Shown here one piece after another: positions 25,104 through 36,455 of a stretch of 64,000 nt of DNA. The stretch is from Coccinella septempunctata (lineage: Eukaryota; Arthropoda; Insecta; Coleoptera; Coccinellidae). The notes beneath the pieces were generated by a model. The model was not told where the DNA came from, ran no database searches, and worked only from the letters and a program-made list of their open reading frames with translations. The translations under genes were made by a program, and so were the position numbers. The DNA lies in contig NC_058196.1 in the NCBI RefSeq assembly GCF_907165205.1, positions 16,410,501 to 16,474,500 on the forward strand, given 5' to 3'. The stretch's first letter is position 1. Every line of letters starts with the position of its first letter.

Positions 25104-25521
25104 GGTTAGACAGGTACCATAAGATAAACATAAGTTTAGCAAGCTTATCTCAAGGGTATGTTCACACCTACCTTTACCCGTAACATATACATGTAGGAAG
25201 CTATTCTTATTATCATCAGGTTATTGTTATAGTGTTGTTGTTCCTATTGTAAGGATAATGTGATATTTATAGAAAATAGGTAGGTTAGAGAAGTTGTCAA
25301 TTAAGACGTACATTGATAGACGTTAGAATTCAGTTTGTTGAGAAGAGTTGGAAGATAACGATAGTCGAGACGCGACCGTTATTTAGAAGGAGTTACGACG
25401 AATCTTAAGATATTGAGACGTAGGCGTTGTATCAAAGTTGCGATTTCCTGATTGAAGAGTTCAAACTAAATAGAAGAATATAATTAACCCTAGACAATAA
25501 TTATTAAAACTTACATACATA
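25104..25521. other. Intergenic, possible solo LTR
   Basis: From TGTTCACACC near 25,150 to the ACTTACA near 25,517 the texture resembles an insect LTR. No primer site, coding region or target duplication supports this. Confidence 0.2.
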
Positions 25522-26736
25522 TATACTTCATTCAACTTTATTTTAGCAGTCGGTTGGCCATGGAAATTTGACACATTTCACTCTGTATAGTACGAAAATG
25601 TGGGGTTATGAAGCTTGTCAAAACATTTTTGGGTTTTAAATCAACGCTTTGTTGCCCGTTCTACGTAAAAGTTTCTGTTATTACGTATTTTATCACAATG
25701 TCGAATCTCTTCGGAAAATATCTGACGAACATAATTGAAGTTTATACAAACTGATTGAAGGCATACCAAATCCAATTATTTGCATGGAAAATACAAGAGA
25801 TCAGTATAATATCATAATATGCACTAGCTTGAGGAGAGTTAATGTTCGTTATCTTCTTTGGCTTACATCATTTGTAGATTTCAAAAATATTAACCCGAAG
25901 ATGAAATGCATATGTAGCAGTGGTTGGGAATGGGTATCTCCCGAAGGAATTAACAGATAATTACAAGAATGTAAAATTTTTCTATAAAAATCATCTTGCA
26001 TCAATATAAGTAAAAGGAGTTGAAGGAAGTTTCAAGTTAAGATGCAACTTCACCGTTGAACAAAAATTTCACATGAATAAACAGTAACAGGGCAACTTGC
26101 GCGTATTTGTGGCTATCTTAATACATTGATGTAATTATAATAATTAGGTATTTATTAGTACCTTAAGACATTTACATTGTATAGGACAAGTCAAATGAAA
26201 AATAGAAAAATCCATTTTAGGGAACTCATTCTCCGATGACATTTATCCAAAATCCTGTAGTTAACTTTTCGCATTAATTCACTAAAACATAAAATTCTGA
26301 AATGCCACCACTTTTTTGGGTCTCCCAATAGAAGGAAAAATTCTTTGTCATACTCTTCATTCACAATCTTTCTGATTGTGGAAATATTCAGCTGAAATAT
26401 AAGTCGTTTAGATTCAGATGAAACATTATATAAATTCTCTTACATTGAATATGTTCGCTACCGTCTGACGTATTGTGGATTTTAGAATATCAGGGTATAA
26501 CTATTTGAATGAGCGGACCTGAATTCTAAATAGCACTTCCTGAAACCCTGTCTCTTTTTTCAATCACTTTCGGCATTTTCGAATTTTCGTAATAAAAATT
26601 GATATTAGTTGTGGCAACGGCGTTATGACATTAACGACATTTCATGAGTGCCAACCTAACTTCGTTCTAGTTACAAAAACTTGAGAAAATTATTTCATGG
26701 CCAACCGACTGCTAAAATAAATTTGAATGAAGTATA
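25522..26736. mobile_element. 1.2-kb TIR element with decayed HTH-like ORF
   Basis: The 43-bp ends are inverted copies with two or three mismatches and contain CAGTCGGTTGGCCATG (left) and CATGGCCAACCGACTG (right). The interior carries a minus-strand reading frame remnant, listed separately. A partial copy sits in a RUSC intron at 12954-13540. The superfamily is undetermined. Confidence 0.75.
26170..26576 (-). pseudogene. Remnant two-exon frame inside the 1.2-kb TIR element
   Basis: On the minus strand it starts ATGCCGAAAGTG at 26576. The sense then continues, with a frameshift, as NPDILKSTIRQTVANIFN before a GTAAGA donor-like site. After an acceptor-like TATATTTCAG it resumes as LNISTIRKIVNEEYDKEF and GDPKKWWHFRILCF, then stops. 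The spliced text NIFNLNISTIRKIV looks like a helix-turn-helix. The second copy at 13069 keeps MPKVNEKERRKAIRKCYLE. It may be the N-terminus of this element's transposase; the family is not identified. Confidence 0.4.
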
Positions 26737-26845
26737 CCTACTAAATCATGCAATTTAAATTTCTATTCTAGCTGCCATCTATGATGTGATATCAGAAATG
26801 GGCGTTAAGTTTGCTGTAGATATTCATATAGGTATCAATCTTATA

Positions 26846-26983
26846 CCGGGACAGCGCGTACGCAGTCACGACCACCAAAAATTACGGCCCCCGAGTTATC
26901 CGCATTAGGGATAATCGCAGAGGTCAGCCCGATCGAAGTGCAATGAAAGGGCCCCACTCCGAGGGAACCACCTTATTGATCAT
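26846..26983 (-). pseudogene. U1: U1 snRNA, 3' part, interrupted (copy 1)
   Basis: It matches U1 from stem-loop I to the 3' end, with several substitutions, and stops at GATCAT where a jockey-type element begins. The U1 5' end is found, diverged, at 29814-29832 beyond that element. It is not functional as U1. Confidence 0.85.
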
Positions 26984-29813
26984 ACACATACATACACAAA
27001 ATCTTTATTAACATATTTACAGAAGATTTACAAAACAGTTCTCTATTATAATATAAAATGAATAGTTCCTACAAATGACTTTTTAATAATTATTTGAGAT
27101 GTGTGGCTGGTAGCCTTATTAAGATATTTCTCAGGATTACTTTCAAATTAGTCATATTTTTTAAATAATTTGCATTGATGTTGGCAGGAAAATAAAACAA
27201 AAAAACCCGCTTTAAATGATCAATAACTAAGATTGCCTTAAGGCTATTTAGAATGAAATGTGTTAGGAAGTTTTGTTTGCGAAGAACTCTTATATGTTCG
27301 ATTTGATTAATAAGGATTCAGATAGTTTGGTTTATCAAGGACATTTGTGTGAGATCAATCTTGCTTATAAGGTACAAATACCTCATTGAATATGGCAAGA
27401 TGCTCATAAGGAAGCAGATGCTTGTCGTTTGGATTTTTGTTATTAAACCGTGTTGCGGTAATTTCATTGACAGGATCGCTTACATAACGAGATTTTTCAT
27501 AAAATTTGGACGATATTTGATCTTTAACCATTTCGATTTCTGATGAGTCATGCAGTTCAGCGATTCTTGTGAAAATATTTTCATTTAAAACTTGTCTGAG
27601 AATTTTATTTTGGAATTTTTGTAACGGGCTCATAGGTCGTGGTTTCAAGTGGCACCACGCACACCACGTATGTTATTAGTGGTCGAATTAGGGTTGTGTA
27701 TAAAAAATTTTTATTTTGAAAATTCAAATTACTACTTTTGCGTAACAGGGGGTGAAGAATTTTCTTTGCGGCATATGCTTTTCTTGTAATTTTTTCTATG
27801 TGTTTTTTGAAGTTTAGCCAAGAATCTAGCTCCATACCCAGGTACTTCGCTGTGTGCATTTTGGTGACTGGTTGGTTATTTATTTTGAGTGGAAGTGATA
27901 TTTTCGTTTCATTCTTTTCGGCTGAATACTATCATTTCCATATTGTCTTCTTCGCGTCCTTGCATGAAATTGGAATGTAAGTTTGTGGCTTGAGGACAGG
28001 GCAAATGAAATCTATCCTTTTTGAAGTGCCGACGTTTCGATCCTTAGTATTCCTTAGTTCGGATCTTTTTCAAGGCTGGAAATATATTTGTAAGAATATA
28101 AACAATAACTTTGACATAAACAGGTTGACAAACAATAAGAACATTATCACAACACAAAGATGTTACTTTAAGAAGCAGCCAGGTCTCTCAGGACGAAAAA
28201 CACTGTTAAAACTAGATTTACCTTTTCAAACGGATAAATGAGGCAAAGCAATGCGTTCAAGAAAACCATAGGTCATTTCTCGTCAAATTCTTATGTGTCA
28301 TGTAGGTAAGCTGAAACCAGAATTAAAACAATGAGATGACATGGAAAGGTTCAAATTTGTAATGATGTTACTTATCAATTTCGACATATGTAGGACCGAA
28401 GGTGGAATGTACCGGTTGGATGAATTAATTAGTTTCTAATCTCTAAATTTTCGTCAATAAATTGCTGTACACAATACTGAGGGATTCAACATCACTTCTC
28501 AAATTTATGGTATCACTTATTGAGATTTGAATCATCTCACTGAGGCAACGTTTGAAGTACCTAATTGTTTTCTCGGTCTAAAATTTTAACGTTTTCGAAA
28601 TCGAAATCATGGTTATTGTCGAAATGGTGCATCGCTAAGGCTGTTTTTTCATTTTTATTTTTGTTAATTTCTCTACAATCATAATTGTGTTGGTATATTC
28701 TTTTTTTATTAAATATTTCATTTGCCTGTCCTCAAGCCACAAACTTACATTCCAATTTCATGCAAGGACGCGAAGAAGACAATATGGCATCAGGTGCTTT
28801 TTTAACTGTATTAGATCTGAATACGGGCGGGAAACAGTGCGTTCGCTGAAATCCTGATGGATGAACTTTGACAGAAAACTTGTATCCATCAAGAATAGGA
28901 GAGGGTATGTTCTCTAGGCAACTTTCTATGAATTTATTGGAAGGTTTATTATAGATCGACATAATTTTTGGACCGTTTGCAATTTCTATCCCGACGTTTT
29001 CTATGGAGCATTGCGTTTCAGGTAATATTTTAAATGGCACTCTGCATGACTCACAAGGATTGCTACGCACCTCTTTGTTATATAAGCGATCCTTTCTAAC
29101 TACGTGGAAGCCGTTTATTTGAAAATTGTCGGAAGGTTTTAATTTTGTTTCGTTAATAAGAAGTATATGTGGATGGAATGTTTTTTCAGAAAATAAGAAA
29201 TTTCAAGTTTTTTGTTGCGAATACCGTCAGCGTTCCAGGAAGCTAGATTAATTTTTGTTGAGTAGGAAACCATTATGACTCATCGATATAATTGAAGAAA
29301 GCATAGAATTTTTCCGCGCCGTTTTTGCAGGGTGCTAGTTGCTGATTGAAGGATTTCAATTTTTTGAAGAAAAGTCTGATATGTTGTTTCAATGTCTCAA
29401 ATTCTTTTTTAATGTCGTTAAATATGCCTAAACCAACCTGTTGTTCTGGGATTTTATGTTTTTGTTGAGTTTCCTCTGCTTATCGTCGTGCCTTCCTTCT
29501 CTCCTCCCAGTAGTCCTGCTTCCGCCGGTTATTATTATTTTTTTCTATGATCCGGATGTACTCCCCACATTCGGCACTACTCGCCGGATGGCTTCTTTCG
29601 CAATTCACGCATATTGGCGCTATCGTTCTTTATTTTTGCAGTCCATTGTTAGATGCTCTCCGGCGCATTTCAGGCAATTTGTTAATCACTAGCAGTTAGA
29701 GGTGGAGTGCACCCATTTTTGGCATCTCCTGCACTGGATCATCCTCCTTGAAGAATGGAGCCTTACCCAGAAAATAACAGTGAAGTATAATGTCTTCACG
29801 TCTGTCTGAAGGT
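26984..29813 (-). mobile_element. Jockey-clade retrotransposon copy 1, truncated, in U1
   Basis: Its 3' end, an AATAAAG signal followed by TATG-type repeats, abuts U1 at 26983. Minus-strand remnants include the RT C-terminus (27355-27859), the endonuclease N-terminal part (about 28909-29270) and the C-terminal part of ORF1 (about 29280-29813). The middle of ORF2 is missing and replaced by a Penelope-like fragment. The 5' end is cut within ORF1 and joins U1 at CCCTACG; about 6 bp of U1 are missing at the junction. It is related to but distinct from copy 2. Confidence 0.85.
27938..28787 (-). mobile_element. Penelope-like element fragment with inverted ends
   Basis: The terminal 70 bp or so are inverted copies (ATATTGTCTTCTTCGCGTCC at left). 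The minus-strand interior encodes NKNKNEKTALAMHH and NHDFDFENVKILDRE, the start of a GIY-YIG-type C-terminal region of Penelope-like elements, then stops. The segment ending in GATCGAAACGTCGGC (28029-28043, minus strand) is typical of their 3' ends. It is dead and interrupts the jockey copy. Confidence 0.65.
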
Positions 29814-29832
29814 CCCTACGCTAAGTAAGTTT
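29814..29832 (-). pseudogene. U1: U1 snRNA 5'-end remnant of copy 1
   Basis: Nineteen bases match the U1 5' region with changes in the 5' splice-site pairing sequence (AACTTACTTAG in place of ATACTTACCTG). The U1 upstream flank follows, including the PSE-like motif at 29883-29888. Confidence 0.75.
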
Positions 29833-30165
29833 GAGTAGGGCAGGGTTTTGGGCGGTTTTACATTCCATTGGAAGATTCTTTTGAGATATGTATGTTGAAC
29901 AGCACCATCCACTAGGACAAAAAGGAAACATCAAAGATCGATACTATATTTATATTTACATTACAATACCCAGCTTCCAATCCTGTCAGTCGCTTTCCTA
30001 AAAAAAAAATATGTGAAAGGAATCTATAGATTCGTCCATAAAAACCTAATTTATGTACTCATTACATATATAGCTATTACCCTCCCTATATAAAAACTGA
30101 TATATTGTACTATAATACTAATAAATATGCGTCGATATAAAATATTATATTTAAATTATCTTATA
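29833..30165. other. Collapsed spacer between two damaged U1 copies
   Basis: The U1 5' flank of one unit runs for about 170 bp, then joins about 60 bp of the U1 3' flank of the next through unplaced sequence. At the join, AAATATGTGAAAGGAATC is the inverse of sequence found at that place in other units. U2, U5 and the long spacer are missing here. Confidence 0.6.
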
Positions 30166-30288
30166 CCGGGACAGCGCGTACGCAGTCCCGACTACCAAAA
30201 ATTACGCGCCCGAGTTATCCGCATTAGGGTAGCCCGATCGAAGTGCAGTGAAAGGGCCTCACTCCGGGGGAACCACCTTGTTGATCAT
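30166..30288 (-). pseudogene. U1: U1 snRNA, 3' part, interrupted (copy 2)
   Basis: It matches U1 well but lacks about 16 bases between the ATCCGCATTAGGG and AGCCCGATCG blocks. It stops at GATCAT, where the second jockey element begins. The remaining U1 5' part is at 34712-34750. Confidence 0.88.
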
Positions 30289-30701
30289 ACATACATAAAA
30301 TCTTTATTAACATATTTACAGAATAAATTATTTACAATAAAGTTCTCTATTATAATATACAATGAATAGTTCCTACAAATGAATGTTCACCTAATTTTCT
30401 GAGAATTGTGGCTGGTAGCCTTGTAAAAAGATATTACACAGGATTGCTTTCAAGTTAGTCATATTTTTAAATCATTTCAATTGATGTTGGCAGGAAAATA
30501 AAACAAAAAAAACCTGCTTTAGTGAATCAACAGCTAGAATTGCCATAAGGCAATCCTTCCCTAATACATTTCATGCTATGGCATGAAATCTGTTAGGAAG
30601 TTTTTGTATGCGAAAAACTCTTATATGTTCGATTGGGTTAATAAGGATATTCCTTATTCAGTATCTGAAGGATTCAGATAGTTTGATTCATCTTAGGACA
30701 T

Positions 30702-33406
30702 TTAAGATCGATCCTGATTGTAAGGTACAAATACCTCATTGTATATGACAAGATGCTCATAAGGGAGCACATGCTTGTCGTTTGGGTTCTTATTATTAGA
30801 CCGTGTTGAGGTGATTTTATTGACAGGATCGCTTACATAACGAGATTTTTCATAGAACTTCGAAGATATGTTATTGATATGATCTTTAACCATTTCGATT
30901 TCTGATGAGTCATGCAGTTCAGAGATTCTTGTGAGAATATTTTTATTCAAAATTTGTCTGAGTACTTTGTTTTGAAATGTTTGTAGCGGGCTCATGGGTC
31001 GAGGTTTCAAGTGGCACCACGCTGGTGCGGCGTATGTTATTAATGGTCGGATAAGGGTTGTATATATAAGTTTTTTGTTTTGAAAATTTAAATCACTATT
31101 TTTACGCAACAGGGGATGAAGGATTTTTTTGCGGCATATGCTTTTCCCATTCTTTTTTCTATATGTTTTTTGAAATTCAGCCTAGAATCTAGCTCCATTC
31201 CCAGGTATTTTACTGAGTGCTTTTGGATGACTGGTTCGTTGTTTATTTTGAGTGGGAATGGTATTTTCGTGTCATTTATTTTTCGGCTGAATATTATCAT
31301 TTCCGTTTTTTTCTTCATTTACATGAATTTTCCAGGTTTTGTAATAATTCATGAGGATGTTCACGTAATATTGGAGTAGTTTAGTTGCTACAGTGGCGCT
31401 AAAAGAATGAGCATATATCGCAGTATCGTCCGCAAATAAGGCTTTTTTTGTGTTGGGGAAGTTGGGAATATCATGGATATAAATATTGAAAAGTTTAGGT
31501 CCGAACCTTGTGGTACGCCCGCTTCAATTGTTTTTTGTTCAGAGAAGGAGCTATTAAGTTTTACCATGAATTTTCTGTTTGAAAGGTATGAACTGATTAA
31601 TTTTATTATGAAAGATGGTAGTTTCAATTTAATCATTTTGTAAAGCAAGCCTTGAATCCAAACTCTGTCGAATGCTTTTTCAATGTCGAGCAGTAGCATT
31701 GCAGTTGTTTGATTTTTATTGAAAGCTTTGATTGTATCTGTTATTATTCTAGTAAGTTGGTGGGTAGAGCTGTGTCTCTCTTTGAATCCGAATTGAAATG
31801 GGTCATCAAATGATGATTTTTTCAAAGTTTGGGTTAGGATTCTTAATATAACCTTCTCTGTTAATTTGCTCACGGTCGACAACAAACTGATCGGTCTATA
31901 GTTGGTTGAAAGGTGTTTTTCCTTGCCGTTTTTAGCAATTGGTATGATTAGTGCTGTTTTCCAAGAATTAGGCCAATGGTTAAGTTGGATCATAGAGTTA
32001 ATGATATATGTCAACTGCACGATGGATTTTTTTGATAAGTTCTTGATCAATTTGTTGTCGATTTCGTCTAGTCCCGGGGCTTTGTTGGGACGGAGTGTTC
32101 TGATCAGATTTTTTATTTCCGTGGGGTTAGTGAGGTATTTATTAGTTTCATTTCTATCAGATTTTAGACTCAGGAATTCAGAGACTGTTGACATGATTGT
32201 ACGATCCGAATCACTGTCCGTCTGACCTATGTCATGAATTTTTTCAAAGGTGCTGGCCAGTAATTCAGCTTTTTGTTCGTCTGTAACATAGTCAGTTGAA
32301 TTATGGGTAAGAGTAGGAATATCATTAGGGGTTTTTCTCAGGAGCTTCGTCATTTTCCACAAGGAACCGTCTGCTGGTTTCAAGTTTTTCAAAGTATTCT
32401 CCCATTTTTGATTTTTAAAAATTTTTATTTCATTTTTGATTTTTGCATTAAGAATGTCGGAATTTATTTTATCTTGAGGATCACGAAAATTTTGCCAGTG
32501 CTTACGTATTCTGTTTCTAGATTTAATCAAATTTATTATTTCAGCAGGCAGTGATTCTGTATAGGGATGTGTTGATTTGATTTTAGTCGTTCTGTTCCTT
32601 GCGTAAATGAGAGTTTCCGAGAATTTTGATAATTCCTGCTCTAAGACTTCAACTGAATCTATGTGGTTATTAATGACGATTTTACTGTTCAGAATTCTAC
32701 GATATTCTTTCCAATCTGTGGTCGAATAATCGTAGATTTTCTTTGTCGTTTTGTCTCTGAAGTTTCCTCGTATGTTGAATATTACTACATTGTGGTTTGA
32801 GGGAAGTTCGGGTAAAGACTGAAGGTCACTAATGTTGGGGTAGGATTTAGCTAGCAAAAGATCTATTGTTGTAGGGGTGGTGTTATTGTAGGGAAAGTGA
32901 GTAGGACTAGACGACTGGTGAAGGGCACATTCGTCATTCTTTTCCAAAAATTTCAGGAGGGTTCGGCCGTTGGCATTTTTAGCATGACAATTAAAGCGGG
33001 CGTTGAAGTCCCCAGCAATTAGGGTGTTGTTGGTTGAGAGTAGGTTCTCTAGGCAACTTTCTCTGAATTTATTGGAAGGTTTATTATAGATCGACATAAT
33101 TTTTGGACCGTTTGCAATTTCTATCCCGACGTTTTCTATGGAGCATTGCGTTTCAGGTAAAATTTTAAATGGCACTGCATGACTCACAAGAATTGCTACG
33201 CCCCCACCTTTGTTATATAAGCGATCCTTTCTAACTACGTGGAAGCCCTCTATTTGAAAATTGTCGGAAAGTTTTAATTTTGTTTCGTTAATGAGAAATA
33301 TTTGGATGGAATGTTTTTTCAGGAAATAGGAAATTTCAAGTTTTTTGTTTCGAATACCGTCAGCGTTCCAGACAGCTAGATTAATTTTTGTTGGGTAGGG
33401 AATCAT
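30702..33406 (-). pseudogene. Jockey-type ORF2 (endonuclease-reverse transcriptase), frameshifted
   Basis: It starts ATG 33406-33404. The AP-endonuclease domain comes first: NLAVWNADGIRNKK, NETKL, GDFNARFN, SNHNVVIF. RT follows with PGLDEIDN, NYRPISLL, FGFKERHSSTHQLT, LLLDIEKAFDRVW and GVPQGS. A small deletion near 31,495 shifts the frame; the catalytic LFADDTAIYA then reads in the next frame. One extra A near 31,310 and one missing base in the A-run near 31,120 shift it twice more. The C-terminal part (30702-31109) includes YTTLIRPLITYAAPAW. Full-length translation would be about 900 residues. It is inactive as it stands. Confidence 0.9.
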
Positions 33407-34641
33407 TATGACTCATCGATATAGTTGAAAAAAGCGTAGAATTTTTCCGCTTCGTTTTTGCAGGTTGCTAGTTGCTGATTGAAGGCTTTCAGTTTTTTGA
33501 AAAAAAGTCTGACATCGATATGTTGTTTTAGTGTGTCAAATTCTTTTTTAATATCGTTAAATATGCCTAAACCAACCTGTTGTTCGGGGATTTGGTGTTT
33601 TTGTTGAGTTTCCTCTGCCTCTCTTACCTTCTTCCTCTCCTCCCAGTAGTTTTTTTCTGGAATCGGGGCAGCAGTATGCTTTTTAGGTGGCTCTTGGTTC
33701 CGCCGGTTATTATTTTTATTATTTTTTTTTTCTATGATCCGGATGTATTCCTGACATTCGGTACTATTCGCCGGATGGCTCCCTTCGCAATTTACGCATT
33801 TTGGCGCTTGCGTTTTATCTTTTTTGCAGTCCATAGTTAGATGCTCTCCGGCACATTTCAGACAATTTGTTGATCCATAGCAGTTGGAGGTGGCTTGCCC
33901 CCATTTTTGACACCTCCTGCACTGGATCATTCTCCTTGAGGAATAGTGCCTTGACCAGGAAATTACAGTGAAGTATAATGTCTTCACGTTTTTCTGGAGG
34001 TTTCTCAATGTGACCTTGTTATCTGTTATTACCAGGTATGATGGATATCTTGTGCCCTTCATTTTGTAGATGTTTTTAACATTTATGTTCAGCTCAGCAA
34101 TCTCCTGTTTGAGCTCGTCAATGTCTACATCAGAGCTCAATCCGTGCAAAACAAACGCATGTGTTTTTTCCGTTTTCTTCGTATAGGTATGAAACTTAAC
34201 TCCCTCAAGGGTGAAGTATTTTTTTACTTTGTTGAAGTCTTCTTCTGTCGATGTATCCTTAGTATATTTTATAAGAACTTTTGCGTCTTCCAGTACCCTT
34301 CGGATCTCCTTCACTGTTCCAATGTGCGAATCGAAAACACCGTGGACCACAATTGGTGGTATTTTTGTTTTTTTAGTTGTCGTTATTGTTTGTTCCTGTT
34401 CTTCTCACACTTCATGTAAGTTTTCAAATCTGTTTTTCAGCTTTATGGTTGTTGATTCAGTGTCCATGGGCGACGTTTTGTTGATGGTCCCTGGGTGGGT
34501 GTAGATTGGATTCTCTGTATCCATTAATAGTATTTTTTTTCGCTTGGTAACTTCACCAGGAGACTGCGGTGTCCCCATTTTGGAGCTGTTGACAGTCCCT
34601 TTTATGTCACTAATCACTTTCTCACGGTCACGAAAACTCAC
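33406..34641 (-). pseudogene. Jockey-type ORF1 (gag-like, zinc knuckles), one in-frame stop
   Basis: It starts ATG 34641 and reads about 411 codons to TAA 33408-33406. A single TGA at 34407-34405 breaks it after FENLHEV; the frame is otherwise intact. Mid-protein there is an RNA-binding-like region (HAFVLHGLSSDVDIDELK), then Cys-rich zinc knuckles (CRRCQKWGQATSNC, CLKCAGEHLTMDC, CVNCEGSHPANSTEC). The first knuckle has Gln where His is usual. The TAA overlaps the ORF2 ATG by one base (TAATG). Confidence 0.85.
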
Positions 34642-34711
34642 TTTGGATAATTTAAGTGTCTTTTTTCACAAATTTTGGATTTCAAATCATATAACACAAA
34701 CTCAACTTCAA

Positions 34712-34750
34712 ACCTTATTGATCATGGTAACCCCTACGCCAGGTAAGTAT
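34712..34750 (-). pseudogene. U1: U1 snRNA 5' part of copy 2, beyond the jockey insertion
   Basis: It carries ATACTTACCTGGCGTAGGGG and the target-duplication copy. The 5' splice-site pairing sequence is intact, and the promoter flank with its PSE-like motif (34801-34806) is intact. Transcription from it would run into the antisense... that is, co-oriented jockey element, whose 5' end abuts it. Confidence 0.85.
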
Positions 34751-35559
34751 GAGTTGGGAAGGGTTTTGGCCGGTTCTACATTCCATTGGAAGATTCTTTT
34801 GAGATATGTATGTTGAACAGCACCATCTACTAGGACAAAAAGGAAACATCAAAGATCGATACTATATTTATATTACAATACCCAGCTTCCTATCCTGTCA
34901 GTCGCTTTCCTATTGATTCCTTTCACATATTTTTTTCTTTTTAATAATAGTTCAACGAACATACAGCAATAATGACAGTTGACGAGAAGATGTAGCGACT
35001 CATCATTTTCAAAGTTGCGTCATTCAGTGGTTAGTGGTTTCGAACTAAAAAATTGCTGAAGAATTTTTCTACACGTATCTATATGTTTTCTGGGGTACCG
35101 AATCCGAAAATCATGTTTGGACTAGATTTGGATATGTCTTCACCATGAAAATGGCGATAAACCATAGAATTTCCGATGTTGTTTTAGTATTTTGCTTATA
35201 CTGCCAGAACGACGCATCCTAGAGATAAAAACACTCTACCTTCCCTATGTAATGATGTAGGTAATGATGAAATTTCACGTGAACTAAAGTTCTAATCAAC
35301 TCGCCAGCATCTTTCGTCTTACCGCTAGAGCGCACTGAATATTGCTGATAGTTTCCATCTTGGCAAAAATCGTTGTTGTATTATCAGAGAGCTTCAAAGT
35401 TCGATAATATGCCTGGCAGTCGATCCCCCATCATCACATATAATAATATTAGGGAATCCATCCTTTCAATTCATTATAATTTGGACCTTGTTGTGTCTTA
35501 TTTATTCTAGCATATTAGAGTTAAGAGTTAATTTATGTTTTCCGCGGATGTAGCTGTGG
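34751..35559. other. U1-RT spacer, unit 1
   Basis: It holds the U1 upstream flank, then a segment (about 34,960-35,215) that differs from the other units. No gene is seen. Confidence 0.5.
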
Positions 35560-36375
35560 TATTCTAAATTTGTCATAAATTTATGGGGATCTTGTCAAAA
35601 CCGTTTTGATGAACATATTTCACGCAGAAGAGAATGAACGATGATACTACGGTTAGTATTTTCTCCCCTTTGAAGATATTCCGACAGCTATCAGTGAGGA
35701 GGCTGAATAATGAGTTTGTTTAGCAGTTTCCATGTTCGATATCTGTTCAATCCTTCTTAACAGGAATATAGCTGTCGACAGTCTACTGCAAAATAATTCC
35801 CCGATAAAGGACTTGTTTCAGCCGAGGGAAAAAGGAGGAATAGAGAGTTATACCCAGGTATGACAGCGATTCATCAGTCTGTATCTTGGTAGTAAATACC
35901 AAATTTTGTGTCTTTTCAATGTTTATCTTGAGACCGTTTGCGAAAAACCACTTCTGAGCGTCATTTAAGGATTTGTTCGTCATCGCATGAATAGGGAGTC
36001 CTTTGACTAATTGAGCACTGCAGTGTCGTCAGCATAACAGCAGCTTTTGTCCGACTCCACATTCACGTGTAGGTCGTTTATGTAGAGGCTATGAACAGAA
36101 TGTCGTTCCATTTGACCTTCTGATTTCTTTTTGCTAGGTTAGGTATGATGCAAATATTTCATATGCCTTTTCTCCCACACCATAATAATACTGGAGCTTC
36201 TGTAAGAGAAGTATTCCGTGTGGGACACTATCAAAGGCCTTACTCAAGTCCATATAGGACTAATAGGACAATTCGACCTATCCGTTATCATACGCTTCAA
36301 GAATAGTTTCCAAAACGTCGATCATTGCCGTTATTGTCGACCTGCCTTTTCTAAATCAGTTGACCGATAGAGGGC
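35560..36375 (-). pseudogene. Non-LTR RT pseudogene in array unit 1
   Basis: A decayed, 5'-truncated RT on the minus strand. It keeps LNDAQKWFFANGLKINIEKTQ and TDESLSYLGITL, with FADD-like sequence upstream. About 35 bp and more present in the other units are missing near 36,100. It is the same remnant as in units 2-4, so it was part of the unit before amplification. Confidence 0.75.
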
Positions 36376-36455
36376 TTCTCATCTGATACCCGATGTATTG
36401 TACTCGATACTGCATTTTGTATACCTGTAAATAGGGTCTAGAACAATACTTCTTT

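Larger units (their letters stand above)
30289..34711 (-). mobile_element. Jockey-clade retrotransposon copy 2, near full length, in U1 stem-loop I
   Basis: It is 4.4 kb, transcribed on the minus strand, with a short 5' leader (34642-34711), ORF1, ORF2 and a 3' UTR ending in AATAAAG and TATG repeats. It is flanked by a 14-bp target duplication within U1: ACCTTGTTGATCAT (30275-30288) and ACCTTATTGATCAT (34712-34725), with one mismatch. Zinc-knuckle ORF1 and the ORF2 domain order place it near the jockey clade. Frameshifts show it is no longer active. Confidence 0.9.

Noticed and set aside
26846..30288. The two left U1 copies as functional genes
   Set aside because: Both are split by retroelements in stem-loop I, and one also has an internal deletion of about 16 bases.
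31902..34816. Plus-strand frames over the jockey element
   Set aside because: Shadows of ORF1 and ORF2.
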